From Halorussus marinus (GTDB lineage: Archaea > Halobacteriota > Halobacteria > Halobacteriales > Haladaptataceae), in contig NZ_SBIV01000007.1 of NCBI RefSeq assembly GCF_004765795.1, forward strand, positions 124,001-188,000: a stretch of DNA of 64,000 nt. Direction: 5' to 3'. The notes beneath the pieces are model-generated. The model did not search any database, was not told the DNA's origin, and saw nothing but the letters and a program-made list of their open reading frames with translations. Made by a program: the position numbers and the translations under genes. Shown here piece after piece: positions 41,823 through 50,589 of the stretch (its first letter is position 1; each line of letters starts with the position of its first letter).

Positions 41823-43497
41823 GTGACTACGGATCGCGAGTCTCGCCGCGCTGTCTTCCAACAGATTGCTCAACAGTCGTATGTCGACTGGCCAGCGTAC
41901 GATTCTACGCCGCTGTTCGATCGCACCTCACTCCCGGCGCTAGAATCGGATGTGCGCGTCGTCGCAGAAGCGTGGTTCAAGCGGGACGAACACGAAGCAA
42001 TCGAATCATTCGTCCACTCGTTACCGCTTGCTACGTCCGGTTTGATGCCCACGACTACTACGCAGGTTCAACAAGCTACGAGATGGAGACGCTGTTTCGC
42101 CTGTTCCTGCTGAAAGAAATCTACGGTTGGGACCACGAAACCGCACTCGTCGAGTACCTCATCCAACACCCAAATCTCAGCGAACAGATGGGCTTGGAGT
42201 CGGTGCCGAACCAGTCAACACTGTGGCGCAGCTGGCACCAGCGTTTCACAGATTATCTCTGCGACACGGTCGAGACCGCAGCTCGAACGATTCTCATCAA
42301 AGCCCAGAACGCCGGGGTCGCAGTGCCGCGCGAGCCAGAACGACAGAGCCGCAACCACGGTGACAGGAGTAAGGGACCGGACCCTAGCGATCAGACCGTG
42401 CTAAAACAGGCGGAGACGGTCACTGAACACGTGGGCCACGTTGCTTTCCGGCGTTCTCACTGGACCGTGGCGAGGGCTGTGAGATCCACGAGAACGCCTA
42501 CTGGGCCCTCCAGACGTATCTGGGGCTCCGCGAGAATCTCGCCGTCAACGAGGGCGCTCGCAGTTTCATCCACGAGTCCAATAGGGAGCGGACACCGCTC
42601 GGCCACGCGCATCGCGAGCATATCCGTGATCTCTCAACCGAACAGATTCGAGAGATGTATCGACAGGTGGTGGGACGACTGCTGGACCGGGTGGCAGAGA
42701 CTGAAGAGTTCTTCCGAGCTGGTATCGTAGCCATCGATATTACCGAGTCCGACCCGTTCACCGGCGATCGAGTCGGCCACGAAGACGAGATTATTGGGAC
42801 GAAGGAGAAAACCGACGAGTATGCCTACCAGTGGGCGACAGTCCAACTGGTCGGGAATGCTGTTCCAATCGTGTTAGACGCGCGGCCAGTGCGCAAAGGA
42901 GATACGCGCAAGGAAATCGTCGAGGACCTCTTGGATTCGGCAGAGGCGGCTGTTCATGTCGATAACGTGCTGATGGACCGGGAGTTCGACAGTCAGCACG
43001 TCTTGGAGATGCTCAGCCAGCGTGGCCTGTCGTATGTCGTTCCCAAGCGGATGCAGACCAGCGAGAAAGCCCAGGCCAAACGATTGCTTCGACGTGATCA
43101 AGACCGCTACGAAACCGACCGGAAGCTCCACCTCGGCAAGAACGAATGGCACGAGACGACGCTGATCTACCGTCGGAAAGAAGATTCCGAGCACGACGAC
43201 CACCGGCAGTACTCGGTGTTCATGACGAATTGCGGGAGTGGGCACCTTACTGAGTACGGGTATCGATGGGAGATCGAGAGCGGCTACAGGTCGATAAAGC
43301 GGTTCATGGGGGCGACGACGTCGAAGAATTTCGGGTTGCGGTTCTTCTACTTCGCGTTCGCATGTCTGCTCTACTCGATTTGGCGAGCGGTCGATCTGCT
43401 TGTGCAGGTCGAACTGAACGGCGAGTACGAGCACGTGCCGGTCGTGACGGCCGATAACACACTGACGCTGCTGAAGAAGGAGACAGGTATCGGATAG
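41823..43497 (+). pseudogene. IS4-like transposase with two frameshifts
   Basis: Three frames make one transposase: 41823-about 42030 (FQQIAQQSYVDWPAYDSTPL), about 42030-42450 (AHDYYAGSTSYEMETLFRLF) and about 42450-43497 (GIVAIDITESDP, VDNVLMDREFDSQHVLEM). The last part has YGYRWEIESGYRSIK, the Y-(2)-R-(3)-E-(6)-K motif of IS4. Two indels disable it. Clear terminal repeats were not found. Confidence 0.8.
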
Positions 43498-43615
43498 TAG
43501 GGTCCTCGGTCTGGGTCAGCGCAGATTTCTGAGTGGCAACGCTATCGAGAGTCTCAGAAAACCACGATCTAGTCGATAGTTCGACAGGAAGACGCACACG
43601 AGAGGAGATTTGAAG

Positions 43616-43687
43616 CAGTTCCCGCTCCCTAATTCGTCAGAAACAACGCATCACAGCCGCGCTAAACCGCCTATAGTCTCAACTTCC
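43616..43687 (+). repeat. 72-nt repeat, copy 2
   Basis: Same length and orientation as 40571-40642; both ends (CAGTTCCCGCT and TAGTCTCAACTTCC) and an ACAGCC segment are conserved, the middle is not. The two copies bracket the lipoprotein gene and the IS4-like pseudogene. Confidence 0.5.
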
Positions 43688-43701
43688 CAACGACCGAGAT
43701 T

Positions 43702-43726
43702 TTGTATAGCGATATACGATATACAA
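43702..43726. repeat. AT-rich inverted repeat
   Basis: TTGTATA (43702-43708) and TATACAA (43720-43726) flank an 11-base centre that holds GCGATATACGA. Could be a promoter operator or recombination core; nothing decides between these. Confidence 0.4.
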
Positions 43727-43799
43727 TATACTGAAGTGCGGAGTTCCGGCGCTAAGAGACTCTAGACCCCCGAATTCTCCCGATGGCTCGAAAACAACA

Positions 43800-43833
43800 A
43801 GTGGTCCTGATTATGCCCGTAATCACGACCACT
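43800..43833. repeat. 14-bp inverted repeat upstream of the recombinase gene
   Basis: AGTGGTCCTGATTA (43800-43813) pairs with TAATCACGACCACT (43820-43833), one mismatch, 6-base loop. It lies 116 bases before the recombinase start. The surrounding 43498-43948 stretch has no gene. It may be a recombinase binding or att site. Confidence 0.55.
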
Positions 43834-43948
43834 TTGAAGTACCCCGCCGCCGTCGGTGAAGCACGAATGCTGCAACCGCCTCACGACGGCGCTTCCCCCG
43901 GGGTAGAGGCACCGAGACCGGGCCCGCAGGACGGTGGAGGGCCGGTGA

Positions 43949-45184
43949 ATGCCTGACCGAGCGCTTTCGACGCCGCTCGACGACAGCTACGAGCGCTACC
44001 TCCAAGACAAGGGGAAAGGCCGCGGCGGCGACGGTGGGAACTATCGACGTAACGCTGCACGCGAGCTCGAACGGTTCGCCGAGTGGGCCGCCGGCGACCG
44101 CGGCGCCGACGACTGGACCGGGATCGTCCCCGACGACGTCGACCGGGAGCCGACCTTCGACGATCTCGACGAACGCGTGTTCCGGGAGTATGCCCGGCAT
44201 CTCGGTGGAGATCGGGGACTCAAGCAGAACACGGTACAAACCTATTACCGCTATATCTCTGCGTGGTGTGGCTGGTGCGTCAACGAGGGATATCTTGAGG
44301 CCCACTACGCGCAGCGAGCGAGTGCGATGGCGCCGCTGCCGGAGGACGACGGTCGCAAGCCCGGCGACCAGCAGGCCTGGACGTCCGAACAGCGCCACGC
44401 CCTCACCCGTCACGTCGACGAACGGGCCCGCGACGCCGTCGAGGCGTACACGACACTCCCGGAGGATACTGATCCCCTCGACAAGCAGCGAGCACGCTAC
44501 GCGGCGTTGAAGGCGGCTCGTGACCGGGCGCTGGTGTTTGTCCTCGCGTACACCGCCGTCCGCGTTGGCGAACTCCTCCGCGATCCGAACGACCCGCGCC
44601 GGCGCGGCGTCCGCTGGGAGGACCTCTCCGTCGACGACGGGAGTATGGACGTCTACCGGAAGAAACAGCAATGGGATGCCGCGAGCCTTCCCGATCCGGT
44701 GATCTCGCCGTTGCGAAGCTATCGCCAGTTGATGGACCCACCAACGGAGCGCTGGCCGGTGTTTCCGACGTTCGACCAACGGACGCTCGCAGGGCTCGTC
44801 CGGGAAAACCTCGCCGAACGAGGGGAACGCCCAGAAGCAATCATTGAACGCCGTGCGGAGTACGCTCGCGACCTGCTGCTGGCGCTCGATGTGGACATTC
44901 GGCCGCCGTCGATCACGACGGACGGCGCACGGTCGATTCTCCAACGACTCTCGGAGGCCGCGGAGATCGACATCGACCATCCGAAACACGATTATCTTGC
45001 TCCGCACGGTGGCCGTCGTGGCATGGGCGAGGTTCTGGTCCGGGCATTCGGATATACTGTGGCGGCCCGATATCTCGATAATTCTGAGGAGATGGTTCGT
45101 GAGCGGTACTCGCATATCGAGGCTGGTGAGTTAGGTGATGTCGCTACTGAGGCCCTTGAGGAGATCGATAGTGTACCGCAGTAA
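43949..45184 (+). CDS. Tyrosine recombinase/integrase
   Basis: A 411-aa XerC/D-type enzyme. The N-terminal SAM-like core-binding domain (about 10-130) is followed by the catalytic domain: Arg in TAVRVGELLRD, His-x-x-Arg in APHGGRRGMGEVLVRAFG, and the nucleophile Tyr in MVRERYSHIEAG. It breaks and rejoins DNA at paired sites. No tRNA gene or obvious att pair is adjacent. It may resolve plasmid dimers or move the neighbouring block. Confidence 0.9.
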   Translation: MPDRALSTPLDDSYERYLQDKGKGRGGDGGNYRRNAARELERFAEWAAGDRGADDWTGIVPDDVDREPTFDDLDERVFREYARHLGGDRGLKQNTVQTYYRYISAWCGWCVNEGYLEAHYAQRASAMAPLPEDDGRKPGDQQAWTSEQRHALTRHVDERARDAVEAYTTLPEDTDPLDKQRARYAALKAARDRALVFVLAYTAVRVGELLRDPNDPRRRGVRWEDLSVDDGSMDVYRKKQQWDAASLPDPVISPLRSYRQLMDPPTERWPVFPTFDQRTLAGLVRENLAERGERPEAIIERRAEYARDLLLALDVDIRPPSITTDGARSILQRLSEAAEIDIDHPKHDYLAPHGGRRGMGEVLVRAFGYTVAARYLDNSEEMVRERYSHIEAGELGDVATEALEEIDSVPQ

Positions 45185-45217
45185 CTTATTTCGAGTGAGA
45201 GGGGTAGACCGTCGCGT

Positions 45218-45871
45218 TCACACCGCGTCGACGGTGAACAGCGAGTCGTCGCTGAGGACGACCTGTACCCGGCGGTGCCAGGCGTCAGCGAAAGCCTCTC
45301 GTTGCTGGTCAGTTGCCGATTCGTCGAGAATCCCTTGGAGGTTCCCGATTGCGGGTCCACCGTCAGGAACGTCGCTGACGTGGTAGGTCACTTCGACGGT
45401 CTCGTCCGTGTCGGTTCGCCGGAACCGGAACGTCGGGTCCGCCGTGTCCGGGTCGAACGCGTCGAAGCGCAGGAGGTCGCGGCGGCCGCCATAGCCGCCG
45501 GCGAGCCCGCTGAATCCGTCATCGCCGGTCGCGCCAGTCACGTACGAGATGATGCGGCTCATCACGCCGTACGCGGCATCGTCCTGCGGGCCGGCCGTCT
45601 GGACCTCGATTTCGCTCCGGACTGGATAGTCGTCGGGATACAGGGCGTCGAGCCCGAGCTGGACGATCCGATAGGCACCCGAGGCTGTCGGACAGGAGTG
45701 TCCGGCTTCTTTCACCGCGTCCCGGTAGGTGACGACGAACGGCTCGCCCGGTTTGAGGACGCCGAGGGCCTCCGCGACGGGGTCGCGGATTTCGATCGGG
45801 TCGGCGTCGTAGTCGACCTGCCAATTGGTTCTCGTCTGGGTCGTGTCAGTCGCAGTCGAATTCGATGTCAT
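45218..45871 (-). CDS. FmdE-like domain protein in the metal operon
   Basis: A 217-aa protein. EAGHSCPTASGAYRIVQLGL resembles the GHxCP metal-binding motif of FmdE-type domains, and VRSEIEVQTAGPQDDAAYGV follows. It is the third gene of an operon with the HMA chaperone and P1B-ATPase (28-base gap), so it may bind or sense the transported metal. The domain call is by motif only. Confidence 0.5.
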   Translation of the reverse strand: MTSNSTATDTTQTRTNWQVDYDADPIEIRDPVAEALGVLKPGEPFVVTYRDAVKEAGHSCPTASGAYRIVQLGLDALYPDDYPVRSEIEVQTAGPQDDAAYGVMSRIISYVTGATGDDGFSGLAGGYGGRRDLLRFDAFDPDTADPTFRFRRTDTDETVEVTYHVSDVPDGGPAIGNLQGILDESATDQQREAFADAWHRRVQVVLSDDSLFTVDAV

Positions 45872-45899
45872 GAGTTGTGGTTGTGATCGTGTCTCGTGG

Positions 45900-47819
45900 T
45901 CAGTAGCGGAGCAGTCGCATCCCGTTGAGGATGACGAGGAGGACGCTGGCCTCGTGGACCAGCATTCCCGACGCGAGGGTGACGTAGCTGGTGAGCACGC
46001 CCGCGAGGAGGACGGTCACGGTCAGCACCGCGAGCCCGACGTTCTCGAGGACGTTCCAGCGCGTCGCCTTGCTGAGTTTGACCGCGTACGGGATGCGTTC
46101 GAGGTCGTCGGCCATCAACGCCATGTCAGCCGTTTCGATAGCGGTGTCCGTTCCCGCAGCACCCATCGCGATGCCGACATCGGCAGTGGCCAGCGATGGC
46201 GCGTCGTTGATGCCGTCGCCGACCATCGCGACGACGTGGCCGTCGGCCTGGTAGCCCTCGATGACGGACTGCTTGTCCTCGGGGAGGAGTTCGGCACGGT
46301 ACTCGTCGATACCGACCTCCTCGGCAACGGCAGCGGCCGTCCGCTCGTTGTCGCCGGTGAGCATCACCGTCTCGATGCCAGCGTCTTGGAGCGCCGCGAC
46401 GACCCCAGGAGCGGCCTCCCGGAGCTCGTCCCGCATCGCAATCGCGCCGATGATGTCCCCGTCCCGAACGACGTGGACGACTGTCTCGCCGCGCCCCTCA
46501 CGCTCGCGGACGTAGTCGGCGACCCGATCGGGGACATCGACGTCGCGGTCGTCCAGCAGCGCGCGGTTGCCGACGACGACTTCCTGGCCATCGGCATGGG
46601 CGATGACGCCCTTGCCGGCGACCACGTCGAAGTCGTCGGGATCGGGGACCGACCTGCGCCCCACGTCCGTATCGTCCGCTTGGGCGACCGTCGCTCCACC
46701 GTCCGTCGCAGCCGTCTGGCGTTCGCGGGCCATGTCGACGATGGCGTCCGCGAGGTGGTGTTCGCTCTTCTTCTCGGCGGTCGCTGCGAGCGAGAGGACG
46801 TCGGCGGCGGCGACGCCGAACCCCTCGATACCGGAGACGGTGGTCTCGCCCTTCGTGAGCGTCCCCGTCTTGTCGAAGGCGACGAGATCGATCTTGCCGG
46901 CGCGTTCGAGGTGTTCGCCGCCCTTCATCAGCACGCCCGACCGGGCGGCGTTACCGATGGCCGAGACGATGCTGACCGGTGGCCCGATGACCAGCGCGCC
47001 CGGACAGCCGATGACCAGCAGCGTCAGCGACAGGATCGCGTTCTGCGTGACCGCGTACGCGCCGATAGCCAGGGCAATGACGGCCGGCGTGTAGTACTTC
47101 GCGAACCGGTCGATGAGACTCTCCGTGGGCGACTGAGCCTCCTGGGCCTCCTCGACGCGACGGATGATCCGTTCGAGAGTCGTATCCGATCCCGCTCCCG
47201 TCGTCCGGATTTCTAGCGCGCCCTCCTGGTTGACCGTCCCGGCGTACACCTCGTCGCTGTCGGCCTTGTGGACGGGCGCGCTCTCGCCGGTGACCGGCGC
47301 CTGGTTGACTGCGCTCTCGCCGTCGACGACGGTTCCGTCGACCGGGATCTTCCCGCCCGGCTTTACGACGACGACTTCGCCCTCTTCGACATCGCGGGCG
47401 GAGACCTTTTGGAGTGTCCCGTCGCGACGGACGGTCGCCGTGTCGGGCGTCATCTCCAGTAGCTCCTGAAGTGCCGTCCGGGTCTTCCGCATCGTCCGGC
47501 CTTCGAGGTAGCTGCCAAGGCTGAACAGGAAGACGACGGCGGCGGCTTCCCAGTACTCCCCGATGACGATAGCACCGATGGCGGCCAGCGTCACCAGCGT
47601 CTTGATGCCGAGCGTCCGGTTGGTGACCTCGTGGTAAGCGGTCTTGGCGATGTCGTAGCCACCCACGACCGTCGCGAGGACGAGGATGGCGGCGCTTGCC
47701 ATCTCGAAACTCGTGAGGTAGCCGAGACTCCAGCCACCGCCGTACAGCAGGCCGCTTGTCGCCGTGACGATGGCCTTCCGGTGGTTCCGGTAGTACTGCG
47801 TGATCGATTGTTTGTTCAT
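45900..47819 (-). CDS. P1B-type heavy-metal-transporting ATPase with CPG motif
   Basis: A 639-aa membrane pump without N-terminal metal domain. Transmembrane helices 1-4 occupy about residues 15-115; an actuator loop has PVTGESAPVHKAD; the transport helix has VIGCPGALVIG; then DKTGTLTKG (phosphorylation), SEHHLADAIV and GDGINDAP. Two motifs differ from the family: CPG replaces CPC, and HH replaces the usual HP. It should export a soft metal ion from the cytoplasm. The chaperone gene ends 4 bases upstream. Metal specificity cannot be read; copper is likely from context. Confidence 0.9.
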   Translation of the reverse strand: MNKQSITQYYRNHRKAIVTATSGLLYGGGWSLGYLTSFEMASAAILVLATVVGGYDIAKTAYHEVTNRTLGIKTLVTLAAIGAIVIGEYWEAAAVVFLFSLGSYLEGRTMRKTRTALQELLEMTPDTATVRRDGTLQKVSARDVEEGEVVVVKPGGKIPVDGTVVDGESAVNQAPVTGESAPVHKADSDEVYAGTVNQEGALEIRTTGAGSDTTLERIIRRVEEAQEAQSPTESLIDRFAKYYTPAVIALAIGAYAVTQNAILSLTLLVIGCPGALVIGPPVSIVSAIGNAARSGVLMKGGEHLERAGKIDLVAFDKTGTLTKGETTVSGIEGFGVAAADVLSLAATAEKKSEHHLADAIVDMARERQTAATDGGATVAQADDTDVGRRSVPDPDDFDVVAGKGVIAHADGQEVVVGNRALLDDRDVDVPDRVADYVREREGRGETVVHVVRDGDIIGAIAMRDELREAAPGVVAALQDAGIETVMLTGDNERTAAAVAEEVGIDEYRAELLPEDKQSVIEGYQADGHVVAMVGDGINDAPSLATADVGIAMGAAGTDTAIETADMALMADDLERIPYAVKLSKATRWNVLENVGLAVLTVTVLLAGVLTSYVTLASGMLVHEASVLLVILNGMRLLRY

Positions 47820-47823
47820 AGTG

Positions 47824-48039
47824 TTAGGCGGGCTGGGGAGTGTACCCCTGGTTTTCGATGGTCTCTGCGAAGGCGTCGGGGTCAGCGACGCTGTCGTCGT
47901 ACTCGATCTCGACGCGGCCGGTCGCGTAGTGGACTTCGACGTGCTGGACGCCGTCGACGTTCGACAGGGCGCGTTCGACGGTACTCGCGCAGGTCGGGCA
48001 GTCGAAGTCGAGGACGCGGAATTGGGTTGTGTCGCTCAT
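47824..48039 (-). CDS. HMA-domain metal chaperone
   Basis: A 71-aa ferredoxin-fold protein, RVLDFDCPTCASTVERALSN, with the CxxC site (CPTC). It would deliver metal to the ATPase encoded directly downstream. The Asp before the first Cys replaces the Met common in copper chaperones. Promoter with AT-rich box (about 48068-48085) just upstream. Confidence 0.9.
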   Translation of the reverse strand: MSDTTQFRVLDFDCPTCASTVERALSNVDGVQHVEVHYATGRVEIEYDDSVADPDAFAETIENQGYTPQPA

Positions 48040-48240
48040 TACAGTTTGAGATAGTGCCCGTACCTCAATAAGTATTTTTTATATGATATGTTTGAATTCG
48101 GATACGAGTCGTTGGAACAGTCAAACGGGTCGTCTAGGGCTTTCGCTATCGCGGGTCCATCCTGTACTGGATACCTCGACAGACACCTACCCGACTCCTG
48201 CCCCGCTACCTTTTCCCGCGTGCTCGCGCTCAGTCCTCGT

Positions 48241-48765
48241 ATGAGTGATTCCGATACCGACCACCGTCTCGACGACATCGCGGTGCGAGACACTCGGATT
48301 TCGGACGCCATCGACGAGCCGATGCGGGCGATGGTCCTCGACATTCTGTCCGAGGAAGCCCTAACTGCGACCGAGGTCCACGAACGCCTCGACGATCGCG
48401 GCATCGACCGGACGGAGAACACGGTCCGCCATCACATCAACGAGCTCCGGGATGCGGGCCTCGTCGACGTCGTTCGCTTCGAGGAGGGGCGTGGTGGGAC
48501 GACGAAGTACTACCACGCGAACACGATCGTCCTCTCGTACTCACTACCAGATTCGGCCGACGCCGCCGTCGAGGAGATGATCGACGCTGCCCAGCCCCAG
48601 ATCACGGACGCGCTCACTACGCTCACCGACGAGTACGACGACGCTATTGAGGAGATCGTCGAGGATATGCAGCCCTGCGAGCACTGCCAGACCCAGAAGT
48701 ACGAGACGTACGTTCTTCTGACCGTCCTGCGACGTGCGTTCGTTCGCGCCCACAGAAATTCCTGA
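48241..48765 (+). CDS. ArsR-like winged-helix metal sensor with CxxC
   Basis: About 174 aa, divergent from the pump operon. EPMRAMVLDILSEEALTATE then RTENTVRHHINELRDAGLVD is the wHTH. The C-terminus carries MQPCEHCQTQKYET, a likely metal site. It probably controls the divergent chaperone-ATPase operon. I start at ATG 48241; an upstream frame runs through the shared promoter region. Confidence 0.8.
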   Translation: MSDSDTDHRLDDIAVRDTRISDAIDEPMRAMVLDILSEEALTATEVHERLDDRGIDRTENTVRHHINELRDAGLVDVVRFEEGRGGTTKYYHANTIVLSYSLPDSADAAVEEMIDAAQPQITDALTTLTDEYDDAIEEIVEDMQPCEHCQTQKYETYVLLTVLRRAFVRAHRNS

Positions 48766-48794
48766 GGGGGAACCACCCCTACGCTGGCAGGGTC

Positions 48795-50261
48795 TTAGAA
48801 GGAGAACCGATCACGCGCGGATTGCATCGCGAGGCGAGTCAGGAGTCGCGCAGGGCCACGCTTTGGGAGGTCCCGTACAGTCTCGATGCTGGTCGGCGGT
48901 TCACTACCACCAATGTCTAACTCCCAGCCTGTCTCGTCCATGAAGCGTTCGACAGCCTGATTTACTCGCTGTCGCACGTCGTCCGAGTCCATTGTCTCGG
49001 GCACACCATTCCGGAGGACGACGTCGCCGTCAACGATCACTGTCTCGACGTCGGCCGGGACCGCGTTGTTCACGACGTGTGCGGGAACGTTGGTCAGTGG
49101 CGTGAACTTCGGTTTGTCGACGTCGAGGAGGATAATATCCGCGCGCTTTCCCGCTTCGATACTGCCGATCTCGTCGCCCATCCCCAGCGCGCGTGCGCCC
49201 TCGATAGTGAGCATTCGTATCAGTTCCATCGAGTCGAACTGCCCGGCTGAACGCTTGAGATTTGCCGCCAGCCGAGCTTGCCGCGCTTCACCGAACATGC
49301 TGTACGAGTCGTGCCAGTAGTGGTCGTCAATCCCTACTCCGACGTCGACGCCGGCGGCTCGAAGCTCGGGAACGGGCGTCCACTGCGTCTCCCCGTCCGG
49401 ATTCCAGTAACAGAAGACGGACGGGCAGTGCGCAACAGCCGCGTCCGCCTCGGCGGTTCGCTGGATGTCCTCTTCGTCGCCGAGGCGGAAGTGAGCAGCG
49501 ACCAGTCGGTCGTCCAGGAGTCCAACGTCGTCGAGCAATCCTACCGAGTCCTCGCCACCGTTCGCTCGTGCCATCGTGTTACTCTCCTCGAGTTCGAGCA
49601 AGTGCGTGTGGACGAGCAGGTCCGGATACTCTGCGGCGAGGGATGCGGTCCGTTCCCACAGCTGCCGGGTACACGACCAGTCGTCGTGCGGGCAGATCGT
49701 CGCCCTGATTCGGCCGTCGTACGTGTCGTGGTACGTTTCGACGAACTCGCGAGCACGGGAGAACTGCTGATCGACTGGTTGGTCCCAGAAGAGGTCCGAG
49801 ATCGCCGGGCCGAAAAATCCGCGGAGCCCTGCTTCCCCGAACGCCTCTGCACCTGCGGCAGGCCGTGCGTCCATCGAGTTCACGGTCGTGACACCGCCCA
49901 AGAGGAAATTGAGCGCTGCGAGCTCGACGCCTGCCTCGACGAGGTACTCGAATTCGCCGTTCCCTAATCTGTTAAACAAGGCCGTCCCACTCCCAAGCAT
50001 CTCCGTCAGCTCGAGTTCGCTAAACGCACCGATGAGCGGTGTCATCTCCAAGTGCGTGTGGGCGTTCACCAACCCCGGCATCACCAGTTTCCCGTTCCCG
50101 TCGATAACGGTGGACGCTTCTAATTCTCCGTCTCCTGCACGTGATGGTCGGACTTCTTCGATACAGCCATCGGTGATGCATACTGTGCCGCGCTCGTACA
50201 GGCGGTTCCGCTCGTCGGCTGTGAGAACGAGTGCATCATGGATTGCCAGATCGACAGCCAT
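48795..50261 (-). CDS. Amidohydrolase of the TRZ/ATZ (chlorohydrolase/deaminase) family
   Basis: A 488-aa enzyme. Metal ligands: HxH in NAHTHLEMTP, His in HTHLLELEESN, His in AHFRLGDEED, and Asp in VGVGIDDHYWHDS. GSIEAGKRADIILLDVDKPK is the typical C-terminal beta domain. It would deaminate or hydrolyse a heterocyclic amine; the substrate is not readable. It is unrelated to the flanking metal genes and is convergent with the sensor gene. Confidence 0.85.
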   Translation of the reverse strand: MAVDLAIHDALVLTADERNRLYERGTVCITDGCIEEVRPSRAGDGELEASTVIDGNGKLVMPGLVNAHTHLEMTPLIGAFSELELTEMLGSGTALFNRLGNGEFEYLVEAGVELAALNFLLGGVTTVNSMDARPAAGAEAFGEAGLRGFFGPAISDLFWDQPVDQQFSRAREFVETYHDTYDGRIRATICPHDDWSCTRQLWERTASLAAEYPDLLVHTHLLELEESNTMARANGGEDSVGLLDDVGLLDDRLVAAHFRLGDEEDIQRTAEADAAVAHCPSVFCYWNPDGETQWTPVPELRAAGVDVGVGIDDHYWHDSYSMFGEARQARLAANLKRSAGQFDSMELIRMLTIEGARALGMGDEIGSIEAGKRADIILLDVDKPKFTPLTNVPAHVVNNAVPADVETVIVDGDVVLRNGVPETMDSDDVRQRVNQAVERFMDETGWELDIGGSEPPTSIETVRDLPKRGPARLLTRLAMQSARDRFSF

Positions 50262-50484
50262 CGTAAATTAGGAAGTGGATGTGACAGTTACCGTACTGGA
50301 CAACCGAGCAGGCCGGCGAAGGCTGTTCTTCCAGGTGGTGTTCCCCTCATTTGGGATATCATCGGTCTCTACTGGTCCCATTAGCCTCTAATACGTCGGC
50401 GTGATTTAATCAGATTCCCCTTTTGAATCTGAAGTCGGATTCCGTGGAGCTTGTGGAGGTTTGCAATGTTTTCCCCTCTTCACG

Positions 50485-50550
50485 ATAGATCATCTATGGC
50501 CGACGGTTACGATGCCATAGTACTGATACCCTCATAGGCAGTATATTCTA
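50485..50550 (+). promoter_or_regulatory. Promoter with two palindromes for the YHS permease
   Basis: ATAGAT-C-ATCTAT (50485-50497) overlaps CTATGGC (50494-50500), which pairs with GCCATAG (50514-50520). GTATATTC (about 50541-50548) is a TATA-like box 42 bases before ATG 50590. The rest of the 328-base gap (50262-50589) holds no gene. Confidence 0.5.
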
Positions 50551-50589
50551 ATCAAAACCGCAATAGATGATCCCTACAATGATACACCT

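Noticed and set aside
41286-41873. 195-aa minus-strand frame overlapping the lipoprotein gene
   Set aside because: Out-of-phase shadow of the Tat lipoprotein; Arg/Ser-rich without motif.
43500-43948. tRNA gene or att duplication beside the recombinase
   Set aside because: No cloverleaf with GTTCRAnnC arm was found and no direct repeat flanks the gene.
43823-45115. 430-aa minus-strand frame opposite the recombinase
   Set aside because: Mirror of the integrase; no recognisable domain.
45825-47216. 463-aa plus-strand frame opposite the P1B-ATPase
   Set aside because: Mirror of the ATPase; Asp/Arg-rich with no motif.
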